DNA from: Certhia americana
Taxonomy: Eukaryota; Chordata; Aves; Passeriformes; Certhiidae
Assembly: GCA_018697195.1 (NCBI GenBank)
Contig: CM031857.1
Location: 97,783,674 to 97,847,673, forward strand
DNA: 64,000 nucleotides
Reading direction: 5' to 3'
Part shown: piece after piece, positions 13,209 to 27,503 of the stretch
How the letters are laid out: each line of letters opens with the position of its first letter
How positions within the stretch are numbered: the first letter of the stretch is position 1
Made by a program: the position numbers and the translations under genes
The notes under the pieces: model-generated
The model's input: only the letters and a program-made list of their open reading frames with translations
Database searches by the model: none
What the model was told of the DNA's origin: nothing

Positions 13209-16200
13209 ATAAATTTTGCAGCTAATTTTTTGTAATTCATACTGCCATCACTCAATAATCTCCTTTTTCAGTGTGTCCTAATTGCCCATAATACTATCTA
13301 AACAAAGCATGACTTTGAGAAAGGGTTGTGGTCAAGAGAATTAGGAGTGCATTGAGGTTTGCTACTAGTAAAAGAAACCAGCAGCAGTCTGTGGTAACAG
13401 AGCATTGTAATTAAGCCAGGTGAAAACTAAAACCACATTGAAACTCTCCCATAATTTGATGTGTTTGAAATTCCAAGCTACATCTAATTTTTGTAGCTTA
13501 AGCAGATGCTGCTGTTAGAAGCCTTAACTATCTGTCCCAGGCTGAGATCACCTTTGAGTCAGGGGTGATCTCATGACCAACATCACACCACATGTTCCTT
13601 CCCTACTCTCCCCAGGACTAATGCATGAACAAGCCAATAACTACACTGAAGATTACTTTCAAAAAACCCCTAAATACATCAGTTTAAAAAAATAATTAAA
13701 ATATTCCACTATAATATAACATGTACTGCTCCTCATTTGTGGAAAATTCACTTTTGTAGCATTTTACTAAATGATCTTAAGTCAAAATCATTCTCCTGGA
13801 AAATGAAGCATTCTTTTAAAACATGTTAAGGTCCCCAGTCTGTTTCAACCTGGAGGGAGCAAGGCAAATGAGAGACTGACTTGATCCAAAGCCATCTGAC
13901 TTCAGAGAGAGTTTTGCTCGTTTTTGGATTAGGTTCTCCCATAAAAAGTGACATAAGTCAAGGTAATGGATACAGAAGCTGTATTACTGGATCACCCAGC
14001 AGCACAAATCTGGTATCAGATGCAAACACCTCTGCATTATGCTGAACCAGAGTGAAAAATATGTTAGGTATGTTGATTTCTTGCCAGCCACAGGAGAACA
14101 AACAATACCACAGCCAAAAGAAAGTGCTGCAATACTTTACGTAATATCTTACATACAGCTTATATAATAAGAATTCAAACAGCCTGTGTAAGTTTAGGAC
14201 AAGATATACCGCCTACATACATTTTTTTGAATCCGTATGAACCAGAAGAGTGAGTTTGCCCAGCACCTTGCATTTTGTGTCTATTAGATAGGGTATGAAA
14301 CACCCTAAATAATCATGTCAAACCACAGCCTGAGCACATAATAAACTATTTCAAACAAAATTTCAATTTGTCATGTAGCTGAAGTGTCAGAAAACACACA
14401 TGGCCAAGGGAACCCCTCATGTGCTCAGAATTGAGCAATTGGCTGAGAAGTTACACATGATTTCCACATTTCAGTTTGGCCATAAACCTTGTTTAGCTAA
14501 TATCCCAGAGATCATTCTAGGCTGAAAGGAGATCTTTCCACCCTCAGATGGAAATATTAAACCAGAAGAAGTTTTCTGCAAGGTGAGATCCAAACAGTGC
14601 TGCTAGAACATATTTGTGCAATCTCTGCAGCTGGGGTTCTCAAGAGGTTCATGTACCAGAGGTCCAGAGGCTCTCAGCAGTACCAGAGGCACACTCTGCA
14701 CTTGAAAATATGAAAAGGGCACATCCTAAAAGATGTTTCCCTGTTGTTAAAATATGAAGTGCTGTTCATTCCCTTACATGGCTCTTTAATAGAAGAAGCC
14801 AAATATCAGGAAGAATGTTTGCATGAGCATCCACAAGAATGAAGTAAGCCTTTACAAATTATTTGCACCAAAAATCACCTATTTGAAAAATGCTGTCCTA
14901 TAACATCATGAAAAAAACCCAATCCAAACTCTGGAAATATAACAGCATGCTTAAATGACACCGGAAACAACACAGAACCATGCCAGTATGAGAGTGAATA
15001 TTCTGGAAGTTATACTTTTGGCTCTATTCAGTCCTATTAATTAAGAGGATTAATCAGTGCGTTGCAGAAAGTTTAATTATCTTCCCAAACTCATTTGAGA
15101 TCACTGTTAAAGGAAATACAGGCAATGATTTAACCACAGCAAGTCTCTCAAAAGATCAGACACTTAGTTTTGCTTAAACAGAAAATGCATCCCAAGGAAG
15201 AGAGATTTATTTTCATAATATGGTGGAAAACATAATCACCTATCTCCAGAAAGGCTATAAGCTGTTGGCAGTAAACATTTAACTAATGAAATGTAATCTG
15301 GTGATCAGTTTAGTGCTGTGCCTTTACCCTGAAATTGTCTGTATGAACTCAGAGCAGAACACCATTAACACCTGGCACCCAAGCTATGGCCAGGTGATGC
15401 CAAGCTGGAGTGAAGGCATTTTCATACACATTACTGCATCCATGCAAAGAGTACATAGAGCTTTCCTGAAATGAGGAAAACTAACTACTGCATGAGGAAT
15501 AAAAACATTGCCACAATGAAGTCTGAGAAAAGTGAGGAGAAAACTGTAGTTATCCATCAGGACCTAGTTCCCTGCAAATGAAGGGGCTCAGCAGCGGCCA
15601 CTTGCTGGGAGTGCCACAGTGCCCACAGTCAGTGACAGCATCCCCAGCAGGGTGAAAGACTGCAGTACCCTTAGCTGGCCTGTTAGGAGATGAATGGGCT
15701 TCAGTCCCTCCCTGGAAGTGAACTATAACAATTCAGTTATTTTACAATTCAGTGTCTTTTAAGTTGGAAAGAGTCTCTGTATTCCTTTGGAGCTCGCCCA
15801 TGCTTAGATTTCAGTTCAAGACTGAAAGTGTGGGAGATGGCCATAAAACAATCAGATGAAGTGTTTTCCTTTCCTCAGACTGTGTTGAGCATTGGAATGA
15901 CAGGTTACATTACTGCAGAGCAAGGACTGCATTTGTTTACTCACTGAAACATAGTCAGAATCTAAGAGTATTTGAGTTCCTTTTTAAGCCTTTAAATAAC
16001 CATGCCTTTTCACATCTGTTAGTTTTTCTGGAACTCAGTCAGTAAAATGTCTTTCAATTTTCATTTTTAAGTTCATGTCCTATATATAAATCATACATTT
16101 CTTAACATTTTATGCTCCGTCTATATGATCCTCTATAGGCATAAGTCAGTTTTCTTGTTTCCTTTTCCAAAGATATTTAAAACTTTCTCAGAAACTATTT

Positions 16201-19200
16201 TCTAGTCCTTGATATTCTCAGATATGTATGAAATATAAATCTATGTCACTTTCAATAGTCAAAGCTATTCTTGGTATACATGATCCAGAGAAGTTTGGAC
16301 ATTGCATGTGTAGTCTGATATGAACAATTGCCTTCAATAAATAAATTAAGTATTTAATTAATATAAAAAACAACAGCATGATGTAATGTGATTTAGTTTA
16401 CACAGAAATATAAGTGCAAAATATCATACTTTGGTTGCCAAATACTGTATTAATATTGGATAAAAATGAGCCACTTACTCCAAGTAGATTCTCTATAATC
16501 CCAACATCCTATCTTTCCAATATCAGTACTGGAAGAACAATCTTCTAGATTGTTGGAGTGATCCACTTCATAGCTTATTCATCCTCTCTGAACTCTCCTC
16601 CTATGTTATGCACAATCTGAGAAGACCCCAAGACTCATCTCAGAGCTCACTGCCCAGCAAGAAGATTTCAGCCAGCATCAGCTCTCCTGGCTTAGCAGGT
16701 TTTGTCACAAAGCAGCCCTTGTCTGATGCTTGATGAAGATGAGTGCCACAGCCCTCCCCAGGACCCCTGAGCACTGAGATGCTGGGCATTGCAAGAGCAG
16801 AGATGGACCAGGGCTGAGGGCCCCTGCTCCTCTGCGACTTGAAGGCCTCTGGTTTGCCAGCCACCTTTAGCCCCCTGGCACATGCAAGGAAAATAAGCAT
16901 AACACATCTTATAGTCTTGCTGGCTGACTCCAAGATATCTCATCTATTCCTTTTTTCCTAGTAGGCTCCCAGGAAGATCATCATTAAAGATTTTCACATT
17001 TCCTCCAGACTTGGGTCCACTGTTTTTGACAAGCTTCATCCTGGCCTTGGACTACTGATTGTATACTGACTAATTCCCCTTTCACCCCGTCATAGGATGG
17101 TGAAATTGGTGAAACAAATATAGCTTTGTTGAAGGGGTAAACTACTTGTGATTGATTTAATTAGGATATTAACTTGTCCTTTAATGTCCTGTGCCCCCTA
17201 CAGTTGGGGCATCACCCTCAAGTCTGTTCTTCTGCTCTCAGGAGCCCAAGAGTGTCCCTGGAGAAACCACGTACACAAACAGGGATGATGTTCACCTCTT
17301 GATTTTGGATGTGACGAAGCAGGCACCTTCAGTGCTGTCCCACTGAAGTAGCTACTAATATTTCACCATGTGTTAATACTCTCTGCTGAATAGGAACGGA
17401 GTTCAGCTTGTGCTTCATTTCCAACAAAACAGGGACTTTCAAACATGGGCTAATCATGTGTTTTGCTGAATTTTCAGCCTCCAGCAAAACAACCAAAGAA
17501 CACAGGCGAGCCCACCATCTGAGAGGCCTTCCTTCTTCCTCTTTCCAGGATGCATTACCTCTTTTTGCTTGTATTTTCAAATGGTAAAATAAATAAATTG
17601 TGCTGTGTGTTTTTTAGTTGAACCACTCTTCCCTGGGAAAGGCTGGTTAGTCCAGAGCATACCAGTAACACTAGAAGGCAGAAATGACAAGAAAGAACAA
17701 AGACACATTCATTTAGCACAAAATAAATATGTTGAGAAAGGAATTACTCAAGGCTTGAAAGAATACAAACCCACATTTTTAATTCTTTACGTAACAGTGA
17801 CAGCAGCTTGAGTACTAGAGGAAGTAATTGCTTTAAATTAGCATAAACTACACACTCAATCTTACTAATAAAACACAGTGGGAATATTTATATCATTATA
17901 ATTTTAATAATAAATCTTATATCTAAAATTGAGCAAAAAAAATTAAAACTCATGTTAGCTGGGAAAACAATTTAAATAGTAGGTATTAGACAGGTTTGGT
18001 TAGGGAAAAAAATCACAGAACTGTCAGAGGAAAAGAGTTGTTATTTTCAGTTCATTGAAGAGAATTCACTGGAGGTAGAGTAAACCAGGCTTTGGTAGTT
18101 TCTCTGCCTTAGATATCTAAATCTACTTCTCCCCATATCTGAGGAATTGTTGTGATCACCAGATGCTGGACTAGGCTAGACTGACAGTTTTAACTCTTGA
18201 CACTTTTCAGCCTCTGTGAGTAAACCTTGCCAGGAGCAAGGACAGGTTCAGGTCCTGCCTCCTGGAGGAAGGACCCAGCCACTGGCCTGAGCAGTCAATC
18301 TTCATCATTCAGTCTTTTTTCACAGAGTATTTATACACAGTGAAACAGTATTAAGAGAAGCCTGAAGAAAGTTCATTGTGAACAACTTTGTGAATTGAAT
18401 GTTGGGTGGTATTCTAAGAAATGGGAGAAAATCTCTGGCAATGAGGGAGTGGGGAAAACAAAAGCTTTATTTTTTCATTCTCATTTTCAGACTGGTTTGT
18501 GTAGCCTTTCTTATAAATTAATTAGGATGGACTGAGTGGAAAGAAAGGATGGAGAACTTGTACATTTTATTTCTGAACTAGTTTCCAAGTCACTGAGAGC
18601 TTGGAAGCAAAGGAAGGACTGAAAGGATGGGATTTCACACCACAAAGACAATTCACAGAGATCAATTTGGCTTCTCAAATTCTTTCCCACACCATCTGCT
18701 GCTCACCACTCATAGTCCTTGACTTGTAAGCCCACCTCTGACCTCTGCCTCATGCCAAATAACCTTCATTTTGTAATTGTAGACAGGGCTATTGTCTGTC
18801 CACAATATTGTCTCAGCTTGGGAAGAGAAGAAGAAAATACGGGAAGATACTTAACTGCTTCCAGAACTACATTCCTTTCTATACTTATTTTTCTAAGAGC
18901 CATCAGTCATATCTTCTCTCTGAGGATAGCAAAGGCCACTCATGGCCCTTCCCAAGAAACCAGGACTGTCACTCTAAAGTAATGTATTCTTTTGCAAATA
19001 TGTGTCATGTGGGGAAGAGCATGGAGGGCTTCACTGTTTAAGAAAGAATTTTGGTTTTGCCTGTTCAGAAAAATGACATTCTGTTCCAAAGCAACTTCAT
19101 GCCAAGTTTACAGCTGAAGTAATTTTGGAGCTATCCAAGCAAGGAAGAAAAGGAAATACATATCCCAAGAATGTTTTAATCATGGAACTTTATGTTCAGG

Positions 19201-20378
19201 ATCTAAATAACTTAAGAGATGCTTAAAAAACTTTTGTGAATTTTCAAAAGAAAAACATCACTAAAAAGCATAGGGGCCAAATAAAGCATTGAAAATATCA
19301 ACCTACTGGCAGATTATAAACACACCAAAATTTTAATTTAAAGCTTTGAAATTGGCCATATCTCCCCCAGTATTTCTTTAATGAAAAGAGTAAAAGTAGG
19401 TTGAGTTAAGAAACAATTTCCCCATGTGGATTTTTCCTTTTCAGTTCATTTAGAAATAATTCAGGAGTGCTCTTGTCATGTCTAATGAAAGACCATTAAG
19501 AATGTTTCAAGGAAATATATCTTCATTATAGCAGCTATTTGGGTTTTCCAAAGGTTACCTTGGTAACTTTTTACATTGATCTTCCACAAGTATAGTCCAC
19601 ATCCTGTTGTATTAGAAACAGCTAAACATTTCAAGAATGCTAAATCATATTTCAAATCACTCTACCTTGACTTCTGAAACTTCTTTGGCTGACTTGTTCA
19701 ATGTGCAGGTAAAGAAGCAAAGGGAGGAACAGAAAGTGTTGATTGAGTGATCTTACAGAATAAAAGACCGCATTGTATCTTGTTATTTCAGGTATTTCTT
19801 TTTTAAAGTCTCTCCCCTTCTTTATACTTTGGAATAAGGTGACCATGAAAAATAGAGCTTAGCAAAAGAATGGGCATATGAAAAGGAAGACTTTACTGTA
19901 CCAGTACATCAGTACATCAGCTGAAATTACGCAGCATGTTTGGCAGGATGAGGACATGCCTTTCTTTGGAAAAGGTAATTTCACAGATCAAGCAGGGAAG
20001 GTGTAATTTGCTTACCTGTACTTTACAATAACTCTTCTGCCTCTTTGAATAAATGCACAAAGTCAGTTTTTGGTTGGTTGGTTGGTTGTCTTTTATCAAC
20101 CACCATTTATTTTCATTAATTGCCAGTTTATACTCATACATCAACATGAGGAAAAATCTTGAACTCATGCATATTCTCACCCTTCCCTTTACAAGTGATG
20201 CAAAACCCCTTACATCCAAAGAATATTACTTGGAACATAAGCTCCAGCCAAGTGAGTGGGAAGTCAGAGAAGCTGAAGGCTACAAGAGACCAGAGGCTGT
20301 GTTATGGGCAAGTTTCTTTTGTTGGGATTCTTTCCTGAACACTACTAGAAACCTTCAGGGAGGTGCTTTCAAGCTACT

Positions 20379-20382
<4 letters not shown>
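13209..20382. other. Intergenic, no gene recognised
   Basis: No gene, RNA or repeat family was recognised. The GC-richer patch at about 16640-16940 has overlapping minus-strand frames of under 100 codons, with no known similarity. Confidence 0.75.

Positions 20383-20413
<31 letters not shown>
20383..20413 (+). repeat. Poly(A) tract, 31 A
   Basis: This is an uninterrupted run of A. No AATAAA lies just before it and no recognisable retrocopy precedes it, so it may be a simple repeat or the tail of an unidentified old insertion. Confidence 0.95.
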
Positions 20414-20416
<3 letters not shown>

Positions 20417-23400
20417 GAAGTGAAAAAGCAGATGCAAATTTTTGTCACTGATCTTCCATGCCAGGTAGAAATAGAAGCCCATTTTGTTATGGAACAAAGT
20501 GTCAGTTCATCTCTCCCCTCCCCACCCCATGACAATGTAAAGTGGGTGCGAAAAACCCTTCAGAAAAACCAAATGGTTGTGGGAGATCACAAGTGATTCA
20601 ATGAAAGAGGGAAAAGTAAAAAGTGTTGAAATAGAATATGGGGTGGTTAAGAGCAGGACTGCTGGAGTTACATAGGTTACATTAAAGAGGAAAACAAGAG
20701 CCATGTGTGCATCCCCAGGCCCACTCCAAAAGTAAAGAATTTCACCTCAGTCTGTGCAACTGCCTGAACTTGAGGACTTTTCACAAGACCACATCAAGAG
20801 ACTGCCTGCTACAATTAGGGCCTCTAGAGCAACACAAACATCATACCCAGGGAGTGTCCTTACAGAAAAGAAGAAAGCAAAAAAAAACACTTCTGTGCTA
20901 TGGGACTGCAGAACGGAAAGGGCTGACTTCTAAGGCTGTGTTCCTGAGAGCCTGGGTGACCCAGGCTGACAGCTGGGGGATGCATACTGCTGCACAGCCT
21001 GGCCGTGCTCCACAAATCCAGAAGGCAGCTTCTTCTGCCCTCAGTATTGGGGTATTGGGGTGCCCTCTGCTCTCTCTGGCACTGGCTGCATCTGATGAGC
21101 CACACAGCACCAACCTAACCCTCCTGCATAGGTCCCAGCTATTCTCTCCCACCTTCAACTGCACGTGCCCTCTTACACAGCCTGCCTTGCTCAGCACTCC
21201 TCTGGTCACCAAGGCAGACATAAGGTCTGTATCTTTTTCTTCCTTTCCATGCTCCCGACTTCGGGGCAGCAGCTTGCTGCATTATTTACGATGTCGCAGT
21301 GTGAAGGCCAGGAATGAGGGAGGTTTGCATTCCAAGGGAGCCATTTCTTTCCCATGAAAAGTATGCACAGTCCTAACACCCAGAGTATGTTTTCTACTGC
21401 AGACAAATAATTTCCATGATACATGGTATGTATAAATACCTTATTTCTACCTCTTCCCCTACAACTTTTGCCCTCCATAGCTACTTAAATAATGGCAGAC
21501 CCTGCAGGAAAACAGCAAAATTTTGTCCATTTTCCTTGTATTTATTCTATGCAGATGGGGATGAGAATTTGTAAAGTGTCAATGCACACCCTTTGAATTA
21601 CTAGTGATTATGATTATTTCCTCCTTTTTTTCTCCCCTCAAGTACTTCTGCAGCTTCATTGACCCCACTCTGCTACTGTGGTCAAGCCTCTCTCAGGATA
21701 AGTGTGTTCCTAAAAGTCTTGGGCCACTAAAAATCTGAAGATAAAACTGGAAAAACAACTGAAGGCCTGAAGATTGTACAGCCTGCTGCCTGGATGCCTG
21801 CAGGCGCCATGCCTTGATGCCAGTACCAGTTCACACAGCATGACTCCTTCATAGTCCAATAAAACCAGAAAGGTAGGAAAGTTTTAGCTTTAGCTCTCTG
21901 ATAGATTGAAGTATTATTGTTATTTCACAAGACAGAAACCAAGGCAAAAATACTGAAGTCAAATGTAATGTGTATTTTGTAGTAACCCTACCTGGAGTTA
22001 TTAAAACCTTGATTAGTTTCTAAGAATATTTGTCACTATATGTTATTTGTACTTTAGCCCAAGCTTCTACTCAACTTTGCCATAGCTAAGTTTGCTCAAC
22101 CTATATTCCAATGAGGCTCCTTATTGCACACACAGCCATGCCAGGACAGCTGGCAGTGGAGGGAGAAAACAGCCAGCAGCAGAAACTTCTTAAGCTTCTT
22201 CAAGGAACCCTGGTCTGAGACCACCTAAAATAAAAGAAATCTCTACCAGTCACATGCAGTGTAATGTGGGGTGCTTTTTTGCCCAAAGGACTCTAAAGCT
22301 ATGACCACAGCACTAGAAAAAACAGAGCCTGGAAATGAGCTTAAGGACTGGACTGCTAATTGCCTGTTATGCTTAACTGCAAGCATGTGTCCTGGAAAAG
22401 GTTTGGCTCATGTCAGCTCACTCTGTCCCAGACAGAATCCAGACCAGGAGATGGTGAGTGTGCAGCCCATTCCAGCAGGCAGCATGCACCAGGCAACCAG
22501 ACCAGCCCCTCCTTTTCCCTCTTCCTGTGCCTAGCATCACCTTTTTTCACTGCATTTAGACTCTCCAGGGCATAGGACACATGTTCTACCAGCTTCATAC
22601 TATGAAAATGTCACTCCAATGACCCTCTTTTTTTTCAGGAAAAGAAAGCCAACAAAAAAAAGCACAAATGTACTAACGTTTGTATTGTAGACCCATGGAA
22701 AGGAATCAATTGCTTTGTAAAATGGATCTGGTCAGGTCTTGGCACTTGGCCAAAAAGCCAACTGCCTTCACTTGTTTTGTTTGGTGTTATAAACATAGCC
22801 CAGCTGCACGAATGTGGTCTTACCTTTACAGGGGTGGCAGAAGGCACCTGTCTAAGGTCACCATCGTTTGGACAATACTGCCAGGCACAAGGTGGATGGA
22901 GCTGTGAAGGGCCAAGAGCTGGATTCAATGATCCTTATGGGTCCCTTCCAACTCAGCATATACTCTGATTTTGTGGTCCTGCTGAAACCCTTGAGGGCAT
23001 TAGAACCTGGAAAGATTTTTTTTTTCCATGTGCAGAACAAATGTTAGTTTTGATCCTAGAAACAACAATTGCTTTGGCTGAAACATCTCTTTTGGAAACA
23101 GACACCCAAGTAAGAACATCAGGAGGAACGTCCTCCCTAGGTAACAATGATCTCACCATCTGTAGCCCTTTTTAATCCCTGAGATGTCTGTAGCTTTACA
23201 GTAAATTAGAGTAGGTGGGTTTTTTCTTCTCCTTGTTTTTATTTTTAAGTTCTCAGAATTTAATTATGTTGAAATAGGAAGCATGCTTCATTTAAGTGAT
23301 GTCAGAATTTCTTTCTTGAGCTGTTTCATGGGAAGAATCCTTACTTCTTTTTCTCTGTTTACACTGAAGGTTCATGAAGCCAATGTAAACAGCAAAATGA

Positions 23401-24240
23401 GTGTAAACACCAGGGATTAACTTTTTGAGATTTGAAAGCAGCAGGGTTTGCCTTAATAAAATTAAGCAAATAGTTTAGTATTTCTATATATCTCTGCATG
23501 TAGTTTAGAGGTCCTACAGAAATATGTTCCCCTTATTAAACATTCACCATTTGAGCTTTTTGAGGATTTCCTCAAAGAATCAAGGACACCATTAGGTTAG
23601 TGTTGAACAAATTTTTTATTAACTTCAGGGAAAGGACAACTGTGTTATTGCTTCATTAAATGTGCGGACACTCACTGAAGTTGTATTCTCTGCACTACAA
23701 GATTTATACATACATAATGATACTTCTATGCAGCAAGATTTTTATACAATTAAATATTCTTAAAGGATTGTTTTCTCTTTCTAACTGCCTCTTCCTCCTC
23801 CTGCTTATTGTGGGTTTCCTCCTTTTCCTCTCAGTGTCCTTTAGCCTTAATGGGGAAATTTCCATGATCCTGATACTAAAACTCCTTTATAATTACTTTT
23901 AAAAAATGAGGGGGCAAAAAAGAAGAATGCCATTCTGCAAAAAAATTATATATTATCTTGCCCTGATCAATGCCAGAACAAATAATTTTGCTTTCTAACA
24001 AGCAAAACATAGAAGAGAACATGCAGGTGATGGCTGTTGAATAAAAGTTTAGGAAGAAAGTCATACAGTTTTAAGAGATTCCAATGTGGCCAATGTGAGG
24101 AGAGCCTCATAAAGCCAAAATGCTCTCAGAATGTTTAAAAAGTTTCTGCTTGCCGTCTCCAGCCTTATGGAAGGAGGGGGTTTTAAAGAACTCAGTGCAG
24201 GGCTAAAAGAATTATTGATTGCTTAGGTATAACTGAAATC
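20414..24240. other. Intergenic with CR1 tail and unrecognised 216-codon frame
   Basis: Apart from the CR1 tail at 22881, the notable item is a 216-codon + strand frame at 20707-21357 that resembles no known protein. Its composition (many Ser, Leu, Cys and His, no domain pattern) and the open minus frame over the same bases suggest chance. Confidence 0.6.
22881..22977 (+). mobile_element. CR1 3'-end fragment
   Basis: This is a sense-strand CR1 tail with GATGATCCTTRTGGGTCCCTTCCAAC-like sequence (with changes), then CTCAGCATAT and a decayed ATTCTGTG tail. It is only about 100 bp long and heavily truncated. Confidence 0.8.
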
Positions 24241-24479
24241 TCACCGGGATTTACAGGAAGCACGGATCGTGTGGGTGCTGGAGTTCACGGAAACATCCCT
24301 AATCTCTACTGCCCTCGGCTGACGTGTCTTCCCTTCAGCACCACACCAATCCAGGTGAGCCAGGTAAACACACCCCTGGCACCCGAACATCGATCCCAGG
24401 AGAAATAACGAAAAGCAGGGCAGATTCAAAGAACAGCAACTAACAGTACGCATATTGCATCTTGTCAGACTAACTGGGT

Positions 24480-24840
24480 ATGTCCTTAGGGTGCTGTGAC
24501 CTTTGTGTTTGCCGGCGGACGTACAGCGAGAAGCCCGGCAACAGCAGACGTGGGGGTAAAATTGAGATTAAACACAGCGGGCAGTGAAGGCTTCGCACAG
24601 AGCAGATCGTGGACAGGCTGTGGGCACCCCTCTTCCCCGGACAGCCCAAGCCTCGGTGTTCCCAGCGCTGCGCAGGAAGGATCGAGGCAGGGAATTCTCC
24701 TCTTGAGGGGACCCCGACGCCTCTTCCCGCAGGGCCGGGGCGCTGCCCCCGCCCGCCGCAGGACTACAGCTCCCAGCGAGCCTTGCGCCGCCTCCATCTT
24801 CCCCCTCACAAACGCCGCGGGTTGCTTTGTTGAAACACAA
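24480..24840. promoter_or_regulatory. Small CpG island with ZNF143-type motif, putative promoter
   Basis: This is a CpG-rich block with sharp edges 3 kb upstream of MSL3. At 24763-24782 it reads ACTACAGCTCCCAGCGAGCC, a near match to the ACTACA-TCCCAG core bound by ZNF143/THAP11. Just downstream is a YY1-like CCTCCATCTT (24791-24800). Both motifs cluster at transcription starts of housekeeping promoters. Open frames occur on both strands (about 235 codons + and 172 codons -), but neither resembles a known protein. The transcript could be a noncoding RNA or the 5' exon of a divergent gene; ARHGAP6 is the divergent neighbour in human, but its sequence is not seen here. Confidence 0.5.
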
Positions 24841-27239
24841 CGCCTCGTTGAAATAAAACCTGTCCCTGTCCTTGAACAAAACTTTCTCAGAGTGTGCTTT
24901 GAGCCTGCAGTGAGGCGCGCAGCTGAAACAGATCCTCGAATTAGCCGAATTAGCCCTCATGATCTCGTTTGGTTCACTTTGGCAGGAAGCCAGAGCATCC
25001 ACTCCCGGGCTGCTTTGTTTCCCAAAGGAGCTGTAAATCTGCTTTTCTTTCCTGAAGGCGATGAAGTGTCCTGGGAATATCATCAAAATACATGGTGGGT
25101 CAGCTCATCTCCTGCTTTAGCAATGTTCAACAAACCCGGCCGCTGGCCTCTCCCACCACTCAAGCCCCTTCACTGTTCCTCAACATCTGGGATACTGGGA
25201 TGATCCTGAAGATGCTGCCTGTGATTTCTCCTTGCTTGCAGACTTGCTGCCTACGAATGAGAAGCTGTTGTTCGAGCTTTGCTAAATCTTGTATATCTGT
25301 ACCAGGCCTTTTGTTTATGTGCTGTAGATGGCAGGAACAACTCCTGACAGTATGTACATACACACACAAACACCATTTTCCAAGTGGCTGTTGCTCTTAA
25401 TTTGTGATTTTGGACAACCATTTGGCAGTCTTCACTACGGAGAACTCAGTACCTTTGAAAAGTCCACATTCTGTATTTTATCTAGAAGTAGGCATTGCCT
25501 GGGTAGAACCATCATGGGTTTTCCATAAACACACCAGCATTTCTCCTCTCCTGGCTCCCTCTGGGTGGATCTAAGTAAAGCACAGCTCACATACAGGAAT
25601 TTGAAAGCCCTGCTAGAGGAGGAGCCTTGGTAGGAGATCTGGCAAGGCCAGGGTTCTGCAGGCAGGGATTATCTACAGCAAGGTGGCCCAGGGAGATAAG
25701 GATGGATGCACATGTGCATATATCCCAGAGGGGGAGCAGAGGGAGAGCAGACAGGACAACAACTGGATCTCAAATGCTATAGCAGAGACCATAAGTATTA
25801 CGAGACCGAAATAAAACAAATTTGAGACAAAAGATTTTAGTAGATTGGGTGTGAGCCATAAAAGTGGGCTGGGGTGAACTAGGAGAGGTGAGACGAACCA
25901 GAAGCAGAGTCTGCAAGTGGACACCAGTAGGGAGGAAGGAGAAGGAGGAGTCTTGGAGGCAGTGTGGAAATACATAAGCTGTTTATGCAAAAGTGGTGTG
26001 AGGCTCCTCTTGTGTGAATACTCTTAACACCAGGTTGGAGGCAGGGACACAAGCACAAGTTGGTGATTCTCCTTCCCTTGTTTTTGTTTTATTGTTGCTC
26101 TTTTCTCCCATTTTTAAAGCATGGTAGTCCCTTGGAAGCAGCTTGTTCTCCAAACACCCAACACCATTTTCTTTATCTTACAAAAAAAAAAAAAAAAAAA
26201 AAAAGTAAGTAACTAAAGTAATGCTTCCTGCACTTGACATTGCATCCATGCACTTTTGGAGCCTGTTTCCTGTTAGCATCAGTGGGCTCTGAACAATTTC
26301 AGGAACACTTGCTTAATTTTCTTTCACTCTTTTCCATCAATTGGCTTCTCTTATGCCACCCAGTCTTAGCAGCAAGTTTACAGGCTTTTCTTACCATTCT
26401 CAGTATAAAAATATGTACATTTTGAATCCAAAGAAATTGAGTACTCAGTCCATCCTATCCCAAGGAGCAGTTACCTTCTCAGAATCTTGTTTTTTGGGAA
26501 CCCCCTATCACTTTCCCTTCAGAAACTTTCTGGTAATACACTAGAACTCCATGTTCTTTCCCATGGCATTTCTTACAGCTTCTAGCTTTGCTATCAGTCT
26601 CAGTGACTGGAAAAAAGACATGAGGATTTAAACTCCTCTTCCCCTTAGCACCAAACCAGTGTATGCTCAGTTACACAGTGTAGTCATCCACCTCCTGAAC
26701 AGCTTCCACGGAAAAACAACTTCAGAAATGCTAAATAATCACAAATTAACTGGCCTTTCCACAAGGCTGGCTAAGACCAAGCCTCCCAACACTGTTATAG
26801 TCTTGTGTAGATCAGAAATCCAGAACTGGCATAAAAAGTGCAACAGCCTGAGGGAGCATCTAATACCATCATGTGGGAAACTGCAGTGTTCCCCTGGCTG
26901 AACCCCATAAAGTTCCTTCCAGGCATCAGTCAGCATAAACTGGCAAGAAGGCTGTGCATTGATTTTGATTATCTGCACTATATGTGTGCTTATAGAATCT
27001 GAAATTAGACAGTGGATTTGGTTTCTAGTCCCAACACCCTATTTATTTCTGGTTTTATTTTCCTGAAGGAAGGCTGAAAGAACAGCGGAGAGCGAAACAA
27101 ACCTTGATGGAGGGCACAAGGCACATAAAGCCATTTTGGGAATAGGGGCGGTTCTTTACTTAGCAGAGAACACGGGAAAGAGGGTGAGGGATGGGAATGT
27201 CTGCTGATGTTTAGGGGAAGCAGCAGCAGAGAGAAGGGC
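24841..27239. other. Region between the two CpG islands, no gene recognised
   Basis: This is moderate to AT-rich DNA. A possible + strand donor (ATG|GTGGGT, near 25093) follows the upstream CpG block, but no linked exon could be shown. The A tract lies at 26182-26204. Confidence 0.65.
26182..26204 (+). repeat. Poly(A) tract, 23 A
   Basis: This is an uninterrupted run of A in intergenic DNA, with no identifiable element before it. Confidence 0.95.
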
Positions 27240-27503
27240 AGCTGTTGTTCTCGGGGTGAGAACACTTAGCCCTCGCCCGCACCCCGCTACGCTGGCAGGC
27301 ACAGGCCCAGCGCACACCCCGGCTCCCATGGCCTTGGGGCACCGCCGCCACGGCCGGGAGCTCTCGCCTCCTGCAGGAACATCCCTGGTCCAGGGCAGGC
27401 GGCCGCCCCTCCGCACGGTGGGACACGTCCCCCACACCGCCGCCGCCCCTCCCGCCGCCGGCTCCCGCATCCCGTGTCGCGCACCCCGCGTGACCGGCGG
27501 GGC

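Noticed and set aside
20707..21357. 216-codon + frame
   Set aside because: No domain or family recognised, and low-information composition. A retrocopy was considered because of the nearby poly(A), but that tract lies on the wrong side of the frame.
24496..25203. 235-codon + frame and 172-codon - frame over the upstream CpG island
   Set aside because: No similarity to a known protein, and both strands open in the same place. Kept as a putative promoter, not a gene.
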